Positions 44,847-57,525 of a stretch of 64,000 bases of DNA are shown piece by piece (positions within the stretch are counted from its first letter, which is position 1; every line of letters begins with the position of its first letter). The stretch is taken from contig OZ026551.1 in the NCBI GenBank assembly GCA_964020155.1, forward strand, positions 3,202,518-3,266,517, given 5' to 3'. Source of the DNA: Chondrilla cf. caribensis (Eukaryota; Porifera; Demospongiae; Chondrillida; Chondrillidae). The translations under genes were made by a program, and so were the position numbers. The notes beneath the pieces are model-generated. The model was not told the DNA's origin. It did no database searches and saw only the letters and a list, made by a program, of their open reading frames with translations.

Positions 44847-46412
44847 CCTTATCGAATGAAGGACAGTCCTCGGAAAGGTCCCCCACTCTCAAGCCAATTA
44901 AACACACAGCAAACGATATCGAGTGACTGGACAACAGAGTTTGGACATAATCCAACCACTTTTGGAGATCTCTCAGGGACTGCTCATTGTTGTTACTGTA
45001 ATCAAATGTTAGTAGAATGAACCGGTTATTTCTTGTAGTACTGGTTAGTGACAGAATTGTACTTCTCTTGACCCTGGGTGTCAAACACCTTTAGCTACAT
45101 CAGAAGGAAGGGACACAAAAATGTGCATACACATAAACAGAGAGAGTGAGAGAGGGAGGGAGGGAGGGAGACATACACAGTGGAATCATACAATCTCTGG
45201 TGAAGTACTATCCAGTAAGGAGGTGGATCTTACGTAGTGTAAATTTGGTTCTGAAAAATGTGTTCAGGGATACAGCACCATCCCCACTGCTGTGGTTCAG
45301 GGATACAACACCATCCCCACTGCTGTGGTTCAGGGATACAGCACCATCCCCACTGCTGTGGTTCCAAACATGCACAATATTCTCCGATCACCTGAGATAA
45401 TTCTCACAATAGTACACCAATTTACAGTAGAGTTGTGAAAGCGAGTAATAGAATAGGGAGATACAATGATCCTGAACATACTGGAGACATTCATGTTCAC
45501 ATTGGTGTGCTTGTGTCGGGTAAACAAAGACGGACCGACAGAATGATTGATGGTGAGAGAAAGAAGACGTCTGATCAGGCTATACCTGTCAATCACAACT
45601 ATTAATTCTATGTACATTGTGAATGTTGTGTGGATGCATTCAATGCACCCTCCCGGTTGGTACACATTCCTGGTTAGTACACACTCCTGGTTAGTACACA
45701 CTCCTGGTTAGTACACACTCCAAGTTAGTACATACGCCTGGTTAGTACAAACTCCTGGTTAGTACACACTCCTGGCTAGTACACACTCCTGATTAGTGAG
45801 TACCTGGGTTAGAGCATACACTATGCTCAGTCCCTAGCTCATGTACACTATGTCAACCAGTACTGATAGTAAGTACCACTGATGAGAAGTACAGATTTTG
45901 TGTGCCTTTCAAGGTACTTACTAAGCAAGTTGGATAAACCTGACGTCATCCAGAGTGGAAGATATGAATGGTAAACCAAGTACCACAAAGTTTAATCACC
46001 CGTATGGAGTTATTGGCTGAATCTGTCACTTACATAAACTGTTTCGCCGTCGCTAACCATCACCACTTTTGTATAACCATCAAATGAGGTTCTCATAGTG
46101 GTAATGTTACTTCTCTGAGACCGCCCCGACCCAACATAGGTGTCTTCATCAACTCCGATGTTCTCTACCGCCTTGATAGCCTCTAAAAGAGCAGTCTTAC
46201 CAACCCTTGGACTGCCCGACTATATTGTTTGGTACTCGACCATCGCCCGAGTTTTCTTCTCCAATACTGATTATGTCTGACCTGCTAGACCACCTTGACC
46301 AGGCTGAAAATGTCGGTGTTCCGTCCCTGTTCCGCCCCTCGGTGCATCTTAGGGACGGTCTAGCTAGTCCAAGGTCCCTCAAATTGCCAATGAAAAAGCT
46401 GAGGTTGCCCAA
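44847..46412 (-). pseudogene. Small Ras-like GTPase gene fragment with frameshifts
   Basis: Two exon-like blocks on the minus strand: 46412-46034 and 45094-44847, joined in phase (VY then LKVFDTQGQ). Motifs: P-loop read as VGQSK then VGKTALLEAI, switch II VFDTQGQEKYNSVTNQYY, then NNRFILLTFDYSNNNEQSL and CLIGLRV in the place of the nucleotide-binding core. Two single-base shifts break the frame, one inside the P-loop at about 46,207 and one after QYY at about 45,035. The guanine-specifying NKxD motif is not evident. Probably a dead copy, although assembly indels could give the same picture. Confidence 0.65.
45260..45800. repeat. Two minisatellites: 33-bp unit x3 and about 17-bp unit x8
   Basis: At about 45,267-45,365 the unit CAGGGATACAGCACC then ATCCCCACTGCTGTGGTT occurs three times. 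At about 45,655-45,795 the unit GGTTAGTACACACTCCT occurs about eight times with variants. Both are in the intron-like gap of the GTPase fragment. Confidence 0.85.
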
Positions 46413-46417
46413 TCATT

Positions 46418-48480
46418 GTTGATGTGTTCGTTATGGGGTGCCATTTGTACAAATATTCAACAGAAATTTGATATTTCATACATCACACAATATTTGTATA
46501 TATTACATGATATATACACATATATCATGTGATATATGTACATATCACCTGATATATGCATATATCATGCGATATACCCATTTATCCATGGCATCAGCAA
46601 AGGTCACACTATGGTCACATGCTCACAGTGTGCAATGCATGTGACCATAGATACTCTATACCCCATCCCTATGATGTGACACACAGAATGTGACATAAGT
46701 GTTTCTTTGGAATGAGCACATGGCTTTGTGGTTAGGGTCTGGTAAGGTCTTGTAGCTAAACTAGATCTCAATGGCAGAAGGTAGAAATAGTCCAGGATTG
46801 TTGCAAGAAAGTGTAAGAGGAAGATGCACGTGTTTGACAAATCAATGATAAGCTCACGTTTTTTCTGCATCTTGCATCTATCTTTCAATAGTAAGCTGAA
46901 ATTTGTCTGTAGCTTCAAATATATTTGAGAAGTCGAGCAAATCTTCGAGTTCCAAGTCACAATAGCCACTGAAGATATACATAGTATATAATTATTCATC
47001 ATTATTATACTGCATGCTCTGTTCTATATGCTTAAGTTCATCAGCAGTGTGTTTCTTTGAAATGATTGAAATCTGTATAACTACTACTGAATAGTTTGCA
47101 AAACTCACCTGTACCCCATAAATTGCACTTCATCGTCACTGTCATCATCGATTGGGACACGACCCCAAACAACTGCACTTGAAATGTGCACGGCATCCTG
47201 ATCCTCAATAAAGTCCTGTGCCTCAAGATCCTCTGGCAATACAAGGTCATCTTCAGCAACAACATAGACTGCTCCACGCCCTGCTGATTGCACTACATCC
47301 TTAGCTGTCCATTCAAAGGAGGAACTGGTCTGTGGATCAAACAAGCTCTTACAACCCCCTCCGACTGGCTGCAAGAATTTTAACTGTTTTTCTCTCCCAT
47401 GGCCTCTTTAAAAACAGATCGCACTTCACTTTAACTTCCTTATACTTGATCATGACTGTAGAGAGATTTTTCCAACAAGACCCAATCTAGCTAACTCTGT
47501 GTGCTTAGCACCCTTTGGAATGGAAATGTCTTCCTTGCTAAGAGAGTAGTCTTTAGGGAGGCATACAATATCCTTTGTCCAGGTCTTCTTCTTCTCCTTG
47601 CCCTTTTTCTCTGAGTGTTTCTTCTTGAGAAAACTGGATGGCATATGTCCACTTGGGCCCCGCTTCCTTCTGGTACTGTCACCCTCACTAGCACTGTTGC
47701 TACCTCTGTTACTCTCCCCCTCACTAGCACTGTTGCTACCTCTGTTACTCTCCCCCTCACTAGCACTGTTGCTACCTCTGTTACTCTCCCCAGGACTACT
47801 TGGCATTACTCTAGACAGGGCCTCAGTGACAGCAGTGGACACTGCATTACTTGTGGCTTCTGTTATGCTCCTGGTATCCATCTTTCTAACCACAAAGCCA
47901 TGTGGTCATTCCAAGGAAACACTTATGTCACCAAAGATATTCTAAAAAAGCAACCTTTTCTTAGACAATCTACGATGTCACATTCTGTGTGTCACATGCA
48001 CTGCACACTGTGAGCATGTGACCATAGTGTGACAATTGCTGATGTCATGGACCACCAGAATTATAAAATAAATTGTATATATTGCACAATATGTACATAT
48101 ATCACATGATACATCCATATATCATGTGATATGTACATATAATAATTATTATTATTATCGCGATATATCCATATATTACGTGATATATGCATAATATATC
48201 GTGTGATATGTCCATGTATCGTGTGATATATCCATATATCACGTGATATATGCATATATAGTGTGATATGTACATATATCACATGATAATATATCCATAT
48301 ATCACGTGATATATGCATATATCGTGACACGTACATATATCGTGTGATATATCCAGATATCGTGTGATATATCCAGGTATCATGTGATATATGCACAATA
48401 TATCGTGTGATGTATGAAATATCAATTTTCTGTCGAATATTTTGTACAAACGGCACCCTCATAGTTCGTACGTGTTCGTG
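46418..48480. mobile_element. 2-kb element with very long, partly repetitive terminal inverted repeats
   Basis: The left arm (about 46,418-46,740: GTTCGTTATGGGGTGCC, a GATATA-rich stretch, then GGTCACACTATGGTCACATG and GACATAAGTGTTTCTTTGG) is repeated inverted at about 47,888-48,480. The arms contain period-about-20 units of the type ATATATCACGTGATATATGC. The core carries broken minus-strand frames. It sits between receptors A and B, just upstream of the B start codon, and no such arms are seen upstream of D. It looks like a non-autonomous DNA transposon, family not identified. Confidence 0.7.
47105..47881 (-). pseudogene. Broken gene inside the inverted-repeat element
   Basis: The first frame starts at the ATG at 47,881 (MDTRSITEATSN) and ends at 47,450. 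It has three copies of a 12-residue repeat ESNRGSNSASEG, a Lys-rich stretch, and KDIVCLPKDYSL and LARLGLVGKISLQS. A second frame (47,374-47,105) has PVGGGCKSLF and FEWTAKDVV. Stops and a shift lie between them. The order LPK, GLVGKI, then QPVGGGCKSL resembles, from memory, an N-terminal module of large unannotated invertebrate and fish proteins; function unknown. Confidence 0.45.
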
Positions 48481-48533
48481 AAGGGAAGACCGTTTCACAA
48501 GACTACTTCTGTTTATCTCAATTCGTTACATCG

Positions 48534-49671
48534 ATGGAGCAGATGTGTCTAAGAACTGTTTTCGTTCTGTTACTCCTTGTTTCGTTCCAACGAGGTAGAT
48601 CCCAAGCACCTGGAGACGAAAACGAATTTTGTGTGAACTTTAATGAACTTAACCCGCCAAGTTACAGAGAACCGAACAGAGAGATACTGTTCGATTCATA
48701 CAGCTATCCTGCTCTGGTAGAGCGTGTCATTGATGTTGCCAACCCGTCAGTGCACAATGCTCAACCAGTGTTTACTCGATACAGTTTAGAAGGATCTTTG
48801 GTGAGTTACTAGAACTGTTACAGTATTCGTGAGTCTTGGTGGATACGCCCAATTTACCCCAGTGTGATCTGCATTAGACAGCCTGACTCATCGGCTGCGG
48901 TGATGATCGTTATTTGAAGGTATCGTCTATTTTCTCTGTTTGTTCATCTCACTCACATGCAGAATTGGCAACAGCATCGGGGTCTTGGGAATTGTAGAGT
49001 TGAAGTATTCAACTGTAAGGTTGCTAGTGATGGTACTAGAAATTCTAATGTCGAGGAGGACAACTGGGTGGTCACTCAGCATGTGAGGGTTTCAAGGACT
49101 GTTCAAGAGCCTTGCGTATTCCTCAGGTTCACCCTCACAAGATGTCCAAGTGATGCCGGAACTACATGTCGTGACAGTTTTGCCTTGTACATCGTGCCGT
49201 CCAATGTCAGCTCCGGAATAAGTCAAACCGATGTGATGACGTTTTCAAGTCCTCTTATCCCGATTCAAATCACTGGGGTAGATAGTACAGCTACTTCTAA
49301 ATACCACAGTATTACACGCGGGTCCTTGACAGGATATGAAGGCTTCCGTATGGCTTTACGGAACGAGAATGCTTGCATGACAATACACAGAATACAAGTG
49401 CTGTACTGGATTTGCCCAGCAGGCAGGCAGGGGCTGGCCTATGTGGATAAAGTTGGAGAACCAAATGATGTGGGAACCTTCAGGTGTGTTGGTAATTCCT
49501 CCCTGATCGACCCAGCTAAAAATGAAAGTCTCTGTAAATTGAGTACAACAGGCAACGAGGAATCTGCAGATTGGGTGACTCTCGGTGGAGGTGCAGTTAG
49601 TTTGTCCCAAGCTTGTGGATGTGATCCTGGGTTTATTTCTACATGGATAAACGGAGAGGACCAGTGTCAAG
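48534..49671 (+). other. Eph receptor ligand-binding domain exons (receptor B)
   Basis: Two exons joined in phase 0 at SL then NWQQ. Beta-jelly-roll signatures of the Eph family are in order (EILFDS at the start, NWVVTQHV, the paired cysteines CPS and TCRDSF, and GFRMALRNENAC before YWICPAG). The known role of this domain is binding ephrins on neighbouring cells; here the ligand is unknown. Confidence 0.83.
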
Positions 49672-51367
49672 GTTAGCTCAACATTTCATGCGTTTTTTCA
49701 TAATATTAAATTTATTCAATAATTTGAAATCATCCCATCAAATCTCACTTGGTGCACTTCATAATATGCTGGCATCCTGGTGTATGTACGTACTTGCATG
49801 GTAGTCCTACCTGTATTTAGCGCTGGTGTGTGCATATGGACCGTAGATGACCATGGTGGTATTCAAGAACCCATACATGTGCAGTGAGACTGACATGTGT
49901 ATTGTATGGGTGTGAAATAGTAGCACTTCCTTATATGGCAAGTGATGTGTGATGTCATCCCCTCAGCCCTTGGACCAGTGGACATTGCAGTGAGCAAAGT
50001 TGACAATGATAGTCGAGTCATTGTGTCCTGGAGTCTCCCTGACCCTCTCAATGGAGTCATCACCAACTATACGATGGAATACAGGGAATATGACAGTCAG
50101 GTTGACAGCACACTGAACACCAATGAATCTACTCGTGAGATTGAGATAAGTGGACTTGGTGAGTAAAATCACGTGAATAAATTGCATGTATGTATAGATA
50201 TGTATACCATGTACCTAGCTACCTACAGATGTACGTACGCATATTATAGATGTGAATATATTTACTTATCAAATGTATACATATGTAATTGATATAATTA
50301 CTATGCTTCATTATATTCTCTACTGCATCCCATAGTCCCTGGTGTCCCTTACAGTGTTGTGGTGATAGCAGAAACAGGAGGAGGTGCTGGTGAAGAAAGT
50401 GAACGGACATTGTTCTTCTCCAAAGAACTGAGTATGTTGACTGTGTCTACATACTCTGTCTGTGTTTTGTGTGTGTATTGTATGTGTATGAAGCAAGTAC
50501 CGTTCAGATGGTATTGATTGATAATGTAGTACCTTGGATTGCGTTGTCCTTCCACCCACTGTAGTGCCCACAGTAGCAGTGAGGGGGGTCAATGTTGAGA
50601 GATTGTCCTCTAGTGAAATGATGGTCAGTTGGACCAGTCTAACTCCAAGGGAGGCCAGGGGATTCCCTGTGTATACTGTAACATACACACCTACAGGAAC
50701 TAGTGGGAGAGTGTCCAGACAGGCACAGTCAAGACAAACACAACAGAATTCCACAACTATCAATGATTTGATGGAAGATGCAACCTATTCTGTTGTTGTT
50801 GGAGTCAGTACTGCAGGTGGCAGTGGACCAGATTCTACTCCAGGTAAGTGGGACCTTGTCATAGCTGCAGTGGTGGTAGTGGTGGTGGTGTTGGTGGTGA
50901 TGGTGGTATTTACTTCATATGTATTCATCTTCCCTGATATCATCTCCTAGTGGACGTCTCTCTGTTCACCACACCAACAACTGTTGACCACTCAAGTACA
51001 GAACCACCACCAACTGTTGGAATCATAATAGCTGTGGTGGTTATTGTTGTAGTTATCATGCTGGTGACTGCAGTTCTAGTGGCAATTGTGGTTTACTACC
51101 AATATCGAAAAAGGTTAGTGAGAGAGACATTCAGCTGTGTACGCAGTTTCCTCTGGTGAAGCATGTGTAAACACACCAGATATATGATCTGTATTCTGTT
51201 CTTTCCTTCATTATAGAAATCAACCTTCTAAATATGACGTTGACTATACTGAAGGCGGCAATGATGTCAAATTACAGAAGAGTCCAGCTTATGATACAGT
51301 ACAGTTGAGTGGATGTTCTAGCTCCAGTGCTCCGGAGTATGAAAATGTACAGCTGCAGACAGTGTAA
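48534..51367 (+). CDS. Receptor B: Eph-type ligand-binding head, two FN3, TM, tyrosine-motif tail, no kinase
   Basis: Exons: 48534-48800, 48963-49671, 49967-50158, 50336-50431, 50565-50843, 50951-51113, 51217-51367; sum 1857 bp, 618 residues in frame. Signal peptide MEQMCLRTVFVLLLLVSF; Eph ligand-binding domain about 45-240: REILFDS, EEDNWVVTQHVRVS, VFLRFTLTRCPS, TCRDSFALYIVPS, GFRMALRNENAC, VLYWICPAG, the same order as in Eph receptors; a Cys-containing EGF-like stretch to 325; FN3c 326-421; FN3d 422-514; TM; tail with YDVDYT, AYDTVQL and EYENVQL. Compared with D it lacks the Cys-rich exon and FN3a and FN3b, yet the frame is kept. Eph receptors end in a kinase and SAM domain; this one does not. 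Confidence 0.87.
51217..51367 (+). other. Cytoplasmic-tail exon with four clustered tyrosines (receptor B)
   Basis: The last exon gives NQPSKYDVDYTEGG, KSPAYDTVQLSG and APEYENVQLQTV. Two YxxV-Q-L motifs are 16 residues apart (Tyr to Tyr), and YENV also fits the pYxN pattern known for Grb2-type SH2 domains. Strict ITIMs need S, I, V or L two residues before Tyr; here it is proline. The same exon ends receptors A (44094-44244) and C (57372-57525). Confidence 0.75.
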
Positions 51368-52816
51368 TAGCCGCTCATGATCACAGTTACTAAGTTTTGG
51401 ACTCGTATACATAATAACATGTCGTACATAATATGTTCATAATATTATGTGTATGCATACATAGGAAAAAACACTATGCTACATATAGTTGGAATAGTAT
51501 AAATCTGAACGGAGTGTGATTAAATCTGATTAGGCTAGGTGTATGTGCATTGTGTACAGTATTTCATTATAGTATATTATATGAGAATAATTTGATTTGT
51601 AATTGAATGGTAATGTATACGTATTGTATTAATTTTACTGTATTATAGGGCAAATGGAAATATAGTGCTTATATAGTACATAGATAATTATGTAGGTATA
51701 GGATACAGAAATATTTTTAATATTATTATGTACATATATTATACTAATTATTATTATAAATGTAGATACAGTTTAGTTGGACCTGTTTATCCAATAACAT
51801 TGTCCCTATAGCATGCAACTCAGCCAAGGTAAAGTGAGTGTTGGATACATAACTAATTAAATGAGATTTTCAATCATTAATTAAAAATTTTGGATAAACC
51901 ACTTAATTATCTCTCTTTCTAAAATGATGCAGTTTGCAGCATTAACTTTGCAAGCTGTCAATGATTGAAAGGTACGGTATCACTACAATTTTTGTTAATA
52001 GGCTGATAGCAGATAATTAGATTAATAGTAATAAGACAATTGTAAGTATTGCAGGTAAATAAAAATAATTGTAACAGCTTATACTGTTACAGTAGTATGA
52101 CATTGGAATCATATATGGTTATATAAGAATTTGAATCCTAATGCGAATACTGCAATTGCTTCTACTAATATTGACCACATTACAGACAGGGCTTACATTA
52201 ATAACTCGATAACAGCAATAATAGCAATTGTGATTTAATTTCTCAGACTTCAACTATTATTTTATTTCAGTGTTTATAATGTAGATGACCTGAATTATTA
52301 TTACATCAATTATATTGAATCAGTTACTAGGGTATGGGTATCGGTGATGTATATCACATTTTTATTGTATAGAATAACATAGTGTAGTAGCACAGACCTC
52401 TACTTTCTATACATTCCACAGTATAGACAGTACAACATAGGAATAAAATTTACTGTACGTGTGGTTTGAAAAGAGCTAATGTAGCTATAGACGGCGTAGG
52501 AATTTACATACTGTCCACCGTAGACGCCTTCTCTACTTAAGAAGGAAGACAGAAGTAACTCACGTCTACGCTCGAGGAAATCTAACGCTAATATTGGGTA
52601 AGATGTTGTTGATGAAGATGATTCTGTGTAAAACAGCGCAATATCTGTTCAATCACCAAACCTTATCGATATTCTGTCCAATAAATGATCGTTTCTTCCT
52701 TCATTTATATTTGCCTAGCTTTTTACCTAGTTATGGTGGCTTGAATGCCTGCGATTCCGTTCACTGCGTACGGATCCGGAGTACCATATATTCTTAAGCT
52801 GTGGACGAAGATTGTC
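51368..52816. other. Spacer between receptors B and C, duplicated from other spacers
   Basis: The left part matches the 3' flank of A and C. The right part, from about 51,765 (GATACAGTTTAGTTGGACCTG), matches 38,708 onward upstream of A. No gene is seen; it probably holds the promoter of C. Confidence 0.6.
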
Positions 52817-53915
52817 ATGAATACACTGACAATATCACTGATTACGTGCTGTGTTGTAGGTGAGATTTCATATTATACATCGCCAATTGCGAGATAGACT
52901 TACGTCTATATCCTATTTATCTATATAATATGTTATACCAAATTATATTAGGTAAGGTTAGGTATCAAAATATAAAGTAAACACGGACACATACAATACC
53001 AAACAAAATTTTAAATTGTAACATACAGATGCGAACATAGTATGTTATGATAAAGTACTGAATCGAACTGTAACATTTCTGGAAATTAAAAGTGACCGAG
53101 CAGCTAAGGTGTTAGTCCTCTTTGCACTCCCAAGTACTGTGGCTGAGAAACTGGTTATTAAGACTATGAATTATCACATGTTTCATTTTGTCATTTATAT
53201 ACTATTGTCATGCAATAATAATCATATTACATTATGTGATGTCTATGTTTGATGGGACTTGAGTGTTTGGAAGCAACTTGATTCTACTGAAGACAAACAT
53301 TTGATTGAAACATCTCTACAATGTGCAGCTATGGCCGGGGGAGAGAATTTGCAAGATTCCTTGAATTTCAAAGATTGCACCTTAATAAGTCCAATTTATA
53401 CATGTTTCGCAATCCTATTCTGTTAACTAGGTAAAATATGACCTTTGTACGTATGTATTGGTGCCATTTTTTCACCTAGAACATCATGTGAGTTAAAGTC
53501 AGAGCAAAGTAACATCAAATTGGTTGATGTACATATACATGTTTGTACGTATAGTACACACACACACCATCTACGCACATGTACTTAACTTTCTTTTGGG
53601 TGATGGAGACAAGGAGTTATTTCTCATGCTCTTTGGAGAAATCACCCCCTCCTGACTAGGTCTGGAGATTTCTTATTTGCATTGCATTCAAATTGTGCTC
53701 CCTTCCCCATTCATATATATGCCATTTTCATCAATTTACTGAAGGCAACTTTCATACCAGTGTATCTGTACATATGTACACAGATATACAATAAAATTGT
53801 CCTAATTGAGAAACACATTATATCCAAAAGCTATAATATCTGAACTTTTTCATATGGAACAGATTTATGTGGATAATTGAGGTCCCACTGTATACACATC
53901 TCCCCATACACTCGT

Positions 53916-54002
<87 letters not shown>

Positions 54003-57000
54003 TACACACACCACACACACACCATGTGTACTTTGTTATTCCACCAATGCATAAGACACCATTATAGCTGGGAGACCAGTCGTGATTCCCAAAGCTCCCA
54101 CTACAGTGTTTGTAGAGAGAATTGCGACTAACCATCAGACTGGGAGAACTAATTCCTTTTGCATTTTTTAGTGTCGTGCGGAAATGAACCCCAGCCCAGA
54201 ACATAGAAACCATGTCACTTGACTAACTGGCTACAGACACACACACACACAATATACAATACATCTGCATGTGCAATTGTACATACATGTACTCACATAT
54301 GTACATTCATACATGCACACTGATTGATGTGTACATCCAAATATATGCACATGCCAGTACATGCATGCACGTGTGCATATAACTCATAATTGAGTTACCT
54401 TGTCTTAATAAGCTCAAAATGATATCATAGCCGTCTTTGATCTGTGGTCTAGCGCTCCTCATTTTAAAAATACTTTGAAATAACACAGTTCATTATAATT
54501 ATATATCTCACACAATTTGCAGGGTATCCTTGTACTGAATATTATAGAAGTACTACCACTGTTGGTGCTCAATGCAGCAAGTTGTCCATATGACAAGTAG
54601 TCACCGGGGAGACATCAATGATATCTATGCTAACTCACCCTCCCTCTGGCTGGTCATATCACTGCTCATGGTAGCCATTTTTCTGCCACGTGGAACCCAC
54701 AGTTCTTGTTCATTCCCTAGTTTATTCTCAAATAATGCTCGACACAGTCAGTGACACATCATTCAAACTACACATTGTATAGTCATTTAGCAATCCAGGC
54801 TGACATCCATTATCTAATGTACACATACTGTATTGTAGGATGAGTACAGTATTATATTATTACTATATTATTGCAACCTGCCGAGTTTGCATGTATAATG
54901 TATTGTCCATATACCTACTTTATTGTAGGTTGCATTGTTGAATATAATTTATTAATTGTATTTCCTCAGCACTTACTACTGCTCAGTTGAGTTTAAAATC
55001 AAATGGAGTTGATTACACCAATGACAACTTCTATGCTCCTTTTGGGACCAACTTTACCATATCATGTCAGGGAGGGAGTGGAGCAAAGAATTGGGAAATC
55101 ATTATTTTAGGTTCAACAGTCGTTGGTGTCAGCACTGATAGGACTGACCCTGTATTCCAAAGATCAGATGGTCAGAATCAACATCAAGAATTAGTGATTA
55201 GAGACTTCCAAGATAATTCTCAACTGACATACCAGTGCCGTGAACTTGCAGGGACTACTCCTACTGTTACTGTACGAGTGGAAGAAGGTACATGTTAAGA
55301 TTCTGACTGAGACAATTCTGTACATGTGTTATGATTGTAGTTTGTTTCTCTTAGGTGTTGTGATCATGTCGTATTCTGTTAGTACGACATCAGTACAGTT
55401 GCTATGGGAACCTCTACCTGACAATACAGTTGTTAGTGGAGCCTGTTGTTTGGATAAAACAATACTATCGTCTTGTGAGACATCCTCATCAACACTGAAT
55501 AGTGGTTCTGTGACTATCAGTGATTTGGAGGAATTCACAGAGTATGTGTGTTATATCAATGACAGGTCTCGTGATGTCCCAGCAATGACCTCCAGTGCCA
55601 GTGAGTTTGAGACTATTCCCATTGACTTTGACACTTTGTATGTAGTGGAATGTTGCTGCTTCCTCAGAACCTTCTGGTCCACCGCTTGATGTTACTCTGA
55701 CTGTACTGGGAATGACCTCATTACAGTTTTCTTGGAACATGCCAAATGAGACAGACAAGAATGGTATCATCACAGGCTACTATGTGGAGTGCTTGGGTGA
55801 GGGTATCCCCAGGGGACCTACGGAGACAGGGACAACTACTATGGCATTCTCCAATCTTCCACACCACACAATGTATGCATGTCGTGTTGCTGCTGTTAAC
55901 ATCAATGGTACCGGTCCATACAGCATGTACAAGAACATCACTACACCCCAGGGTGGTGAGTTGTTGTTGTCTGCTGGGTTTGTATCTGTCTTCACTAATT
56001 AATATATTTCCATGTGAGATGTACAGTGATGTGATGTACAGTAATATCTGTCTTCACAGATTAATAAATTTCCTTGTAAGACTGACAGTTACGTATGTGT
56101 GATGTTATCCCCTCAGCCCCTGGACCAGTGGACATCACAGTGAGCAAAGTTGACAATGATAGTCGAGTCAATGTGTCTTGGAGTCTCCCCAACCCTCTCA
56201 ATGGAGTTGTCACCAAGTATACGGTGAAATACAGGGAATATGACAGTCAGAATGACAACACACTGAACACCAATGAATCTACTCGTGAGATTGAGATAAG
56301 TGGACTTGGTGAGTACAATCATGTGACTAATATGTATGTGTGTATATGTATGTATGTATACATATGCATACATACCTACCGACACGTACATGTACCTAGA
56401 TGTGAATATAATATATACGTGTATACATACGTATGTGAATCCATATAGTTATTTATATGCTTCATTAATCCTCTAATGCATCCCATAGTCCCCGGAGTCC
56501 CTTACAGTGTTGTGGTGATAGCAGAAACAGAAGGAGGTGGTACTGGTGAAGAAAGTGAACGGAAACTGTTCTTCTCCAAAGAACTGAGTATGTTGACTGT
56601 GTCTATTTTGTGTATGTATTGTATGTATCAAGTACCGTTCAAATGGTATGTATGTAATGATGACTATATACAGTTGATGCCATCCAACCTGATCCATGTA
56701 GTACCTTGGTTTGCATTGTCCTCCACCCACTGTAGTGCCCACAGTAGCAGTGAGCAGGGTCAGTGTTGAGAGACTGTCCTCTAGTGAAATGATGGTCAGT
56801 TGGACCAGTCTAACTCCAAGGGAGGCCAGGGGATTTCCTGTGTATACTGTAACATACACACCAACAGGAACTAGCGGGAGAGTGTCCAGACAGGCACAGT
56901 CAAGACAAACCCAACAGAATTCTACGACTATCAATGATTTAATGGAAGGTGCAACCTATTCTGTTGTTGTCGAAGTCAGTACTGCAGGTGGCAGTGGACC

Positions 57001-57525
57001 AGATTCTACTCCAGGTATGTGGGACCTTGTCATAGCTGCAGTGATGATGGTGGTGGTGGTGGTGGTGGTGTTCACATATTCATCTTCTCTGATATCACCT
57101 CCTAGTGGATGTCCCTCTGTTCACCACACCCACAACTGTTGACCTCTCGACTACAGAACCACCAACAACTGTTGGAATTGTTATAGCTGTGGTGGTTATT
57201 GTCGTTCTTATCATGCTGGTGGCTGCAGTTCTAGTGGCAATTGTGGTTTACTACCAATATCGAAAAAGGTTAGTGAGAGAGACATTCAGATGTACACACA
57301 GTTTTCTCAGTATAGCATGTGCAAACACACCAAACATATGGTCTGTATTCTGTTCTTTTTTTTCTTTGCAGAAATCAACCTTCTAAATATGACCTTGACT
57401 ATACTGAAGGCGGCAATGATGTCAAATTACAGAAGAATCCAGCTTATGATACAGTACAGTTGAGTGGATATTCTAGCTCCAGTGCTCCGGAGTATGAAAA
57501 TGTACAGCTGCAGACAGTGCAATAG
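52817..57525 (+). CDS. Receptor C: signal peptide, Ig-like, four FN3, TM, tyrosine-motif tail
   Basis: Exons: 52817-52859, 54970-55287, 55355-55600, 55668-55955, 56117-56308, 56489-56587, 56736-57014, 57106-57268, 57372-57525; sum 1782 bp, 593 residues in frame. Same architecture and exon phases as receptor A, with small differences: two extra residues in the Ig-like exon (NQHQE), one extra glycine codon in FN3c, and a different end, LQTVQ. Signal peptide MNTLTISLITCCVVG. Tail motifs are YDLDYT, AYDTVQL and EYENVQL. Its flanks also match those of A, so A and C are recent duplicates. A type I membrane receptor of unknown ligand. Confidence 0.87.
53917..53996. repeat. CA microsatellite in intron 1 of receptor C
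   Basis: About 80 bp of CA repeat; the equivalent place in receptor A (about 40,640-40,720) has only a degenerate CA-rich stretch, so the tract is expanding or contracting between copies. Confidence 0.85.

Noticed and set aside
51365..51367. C-terminal PDZ ligand on the receptor tail (ending QTV)
   Set aside because: A class I ligand needs Ser or Thr at position -2; here it is Gln, and receptors A (QMV) and C (TVQ) differ.
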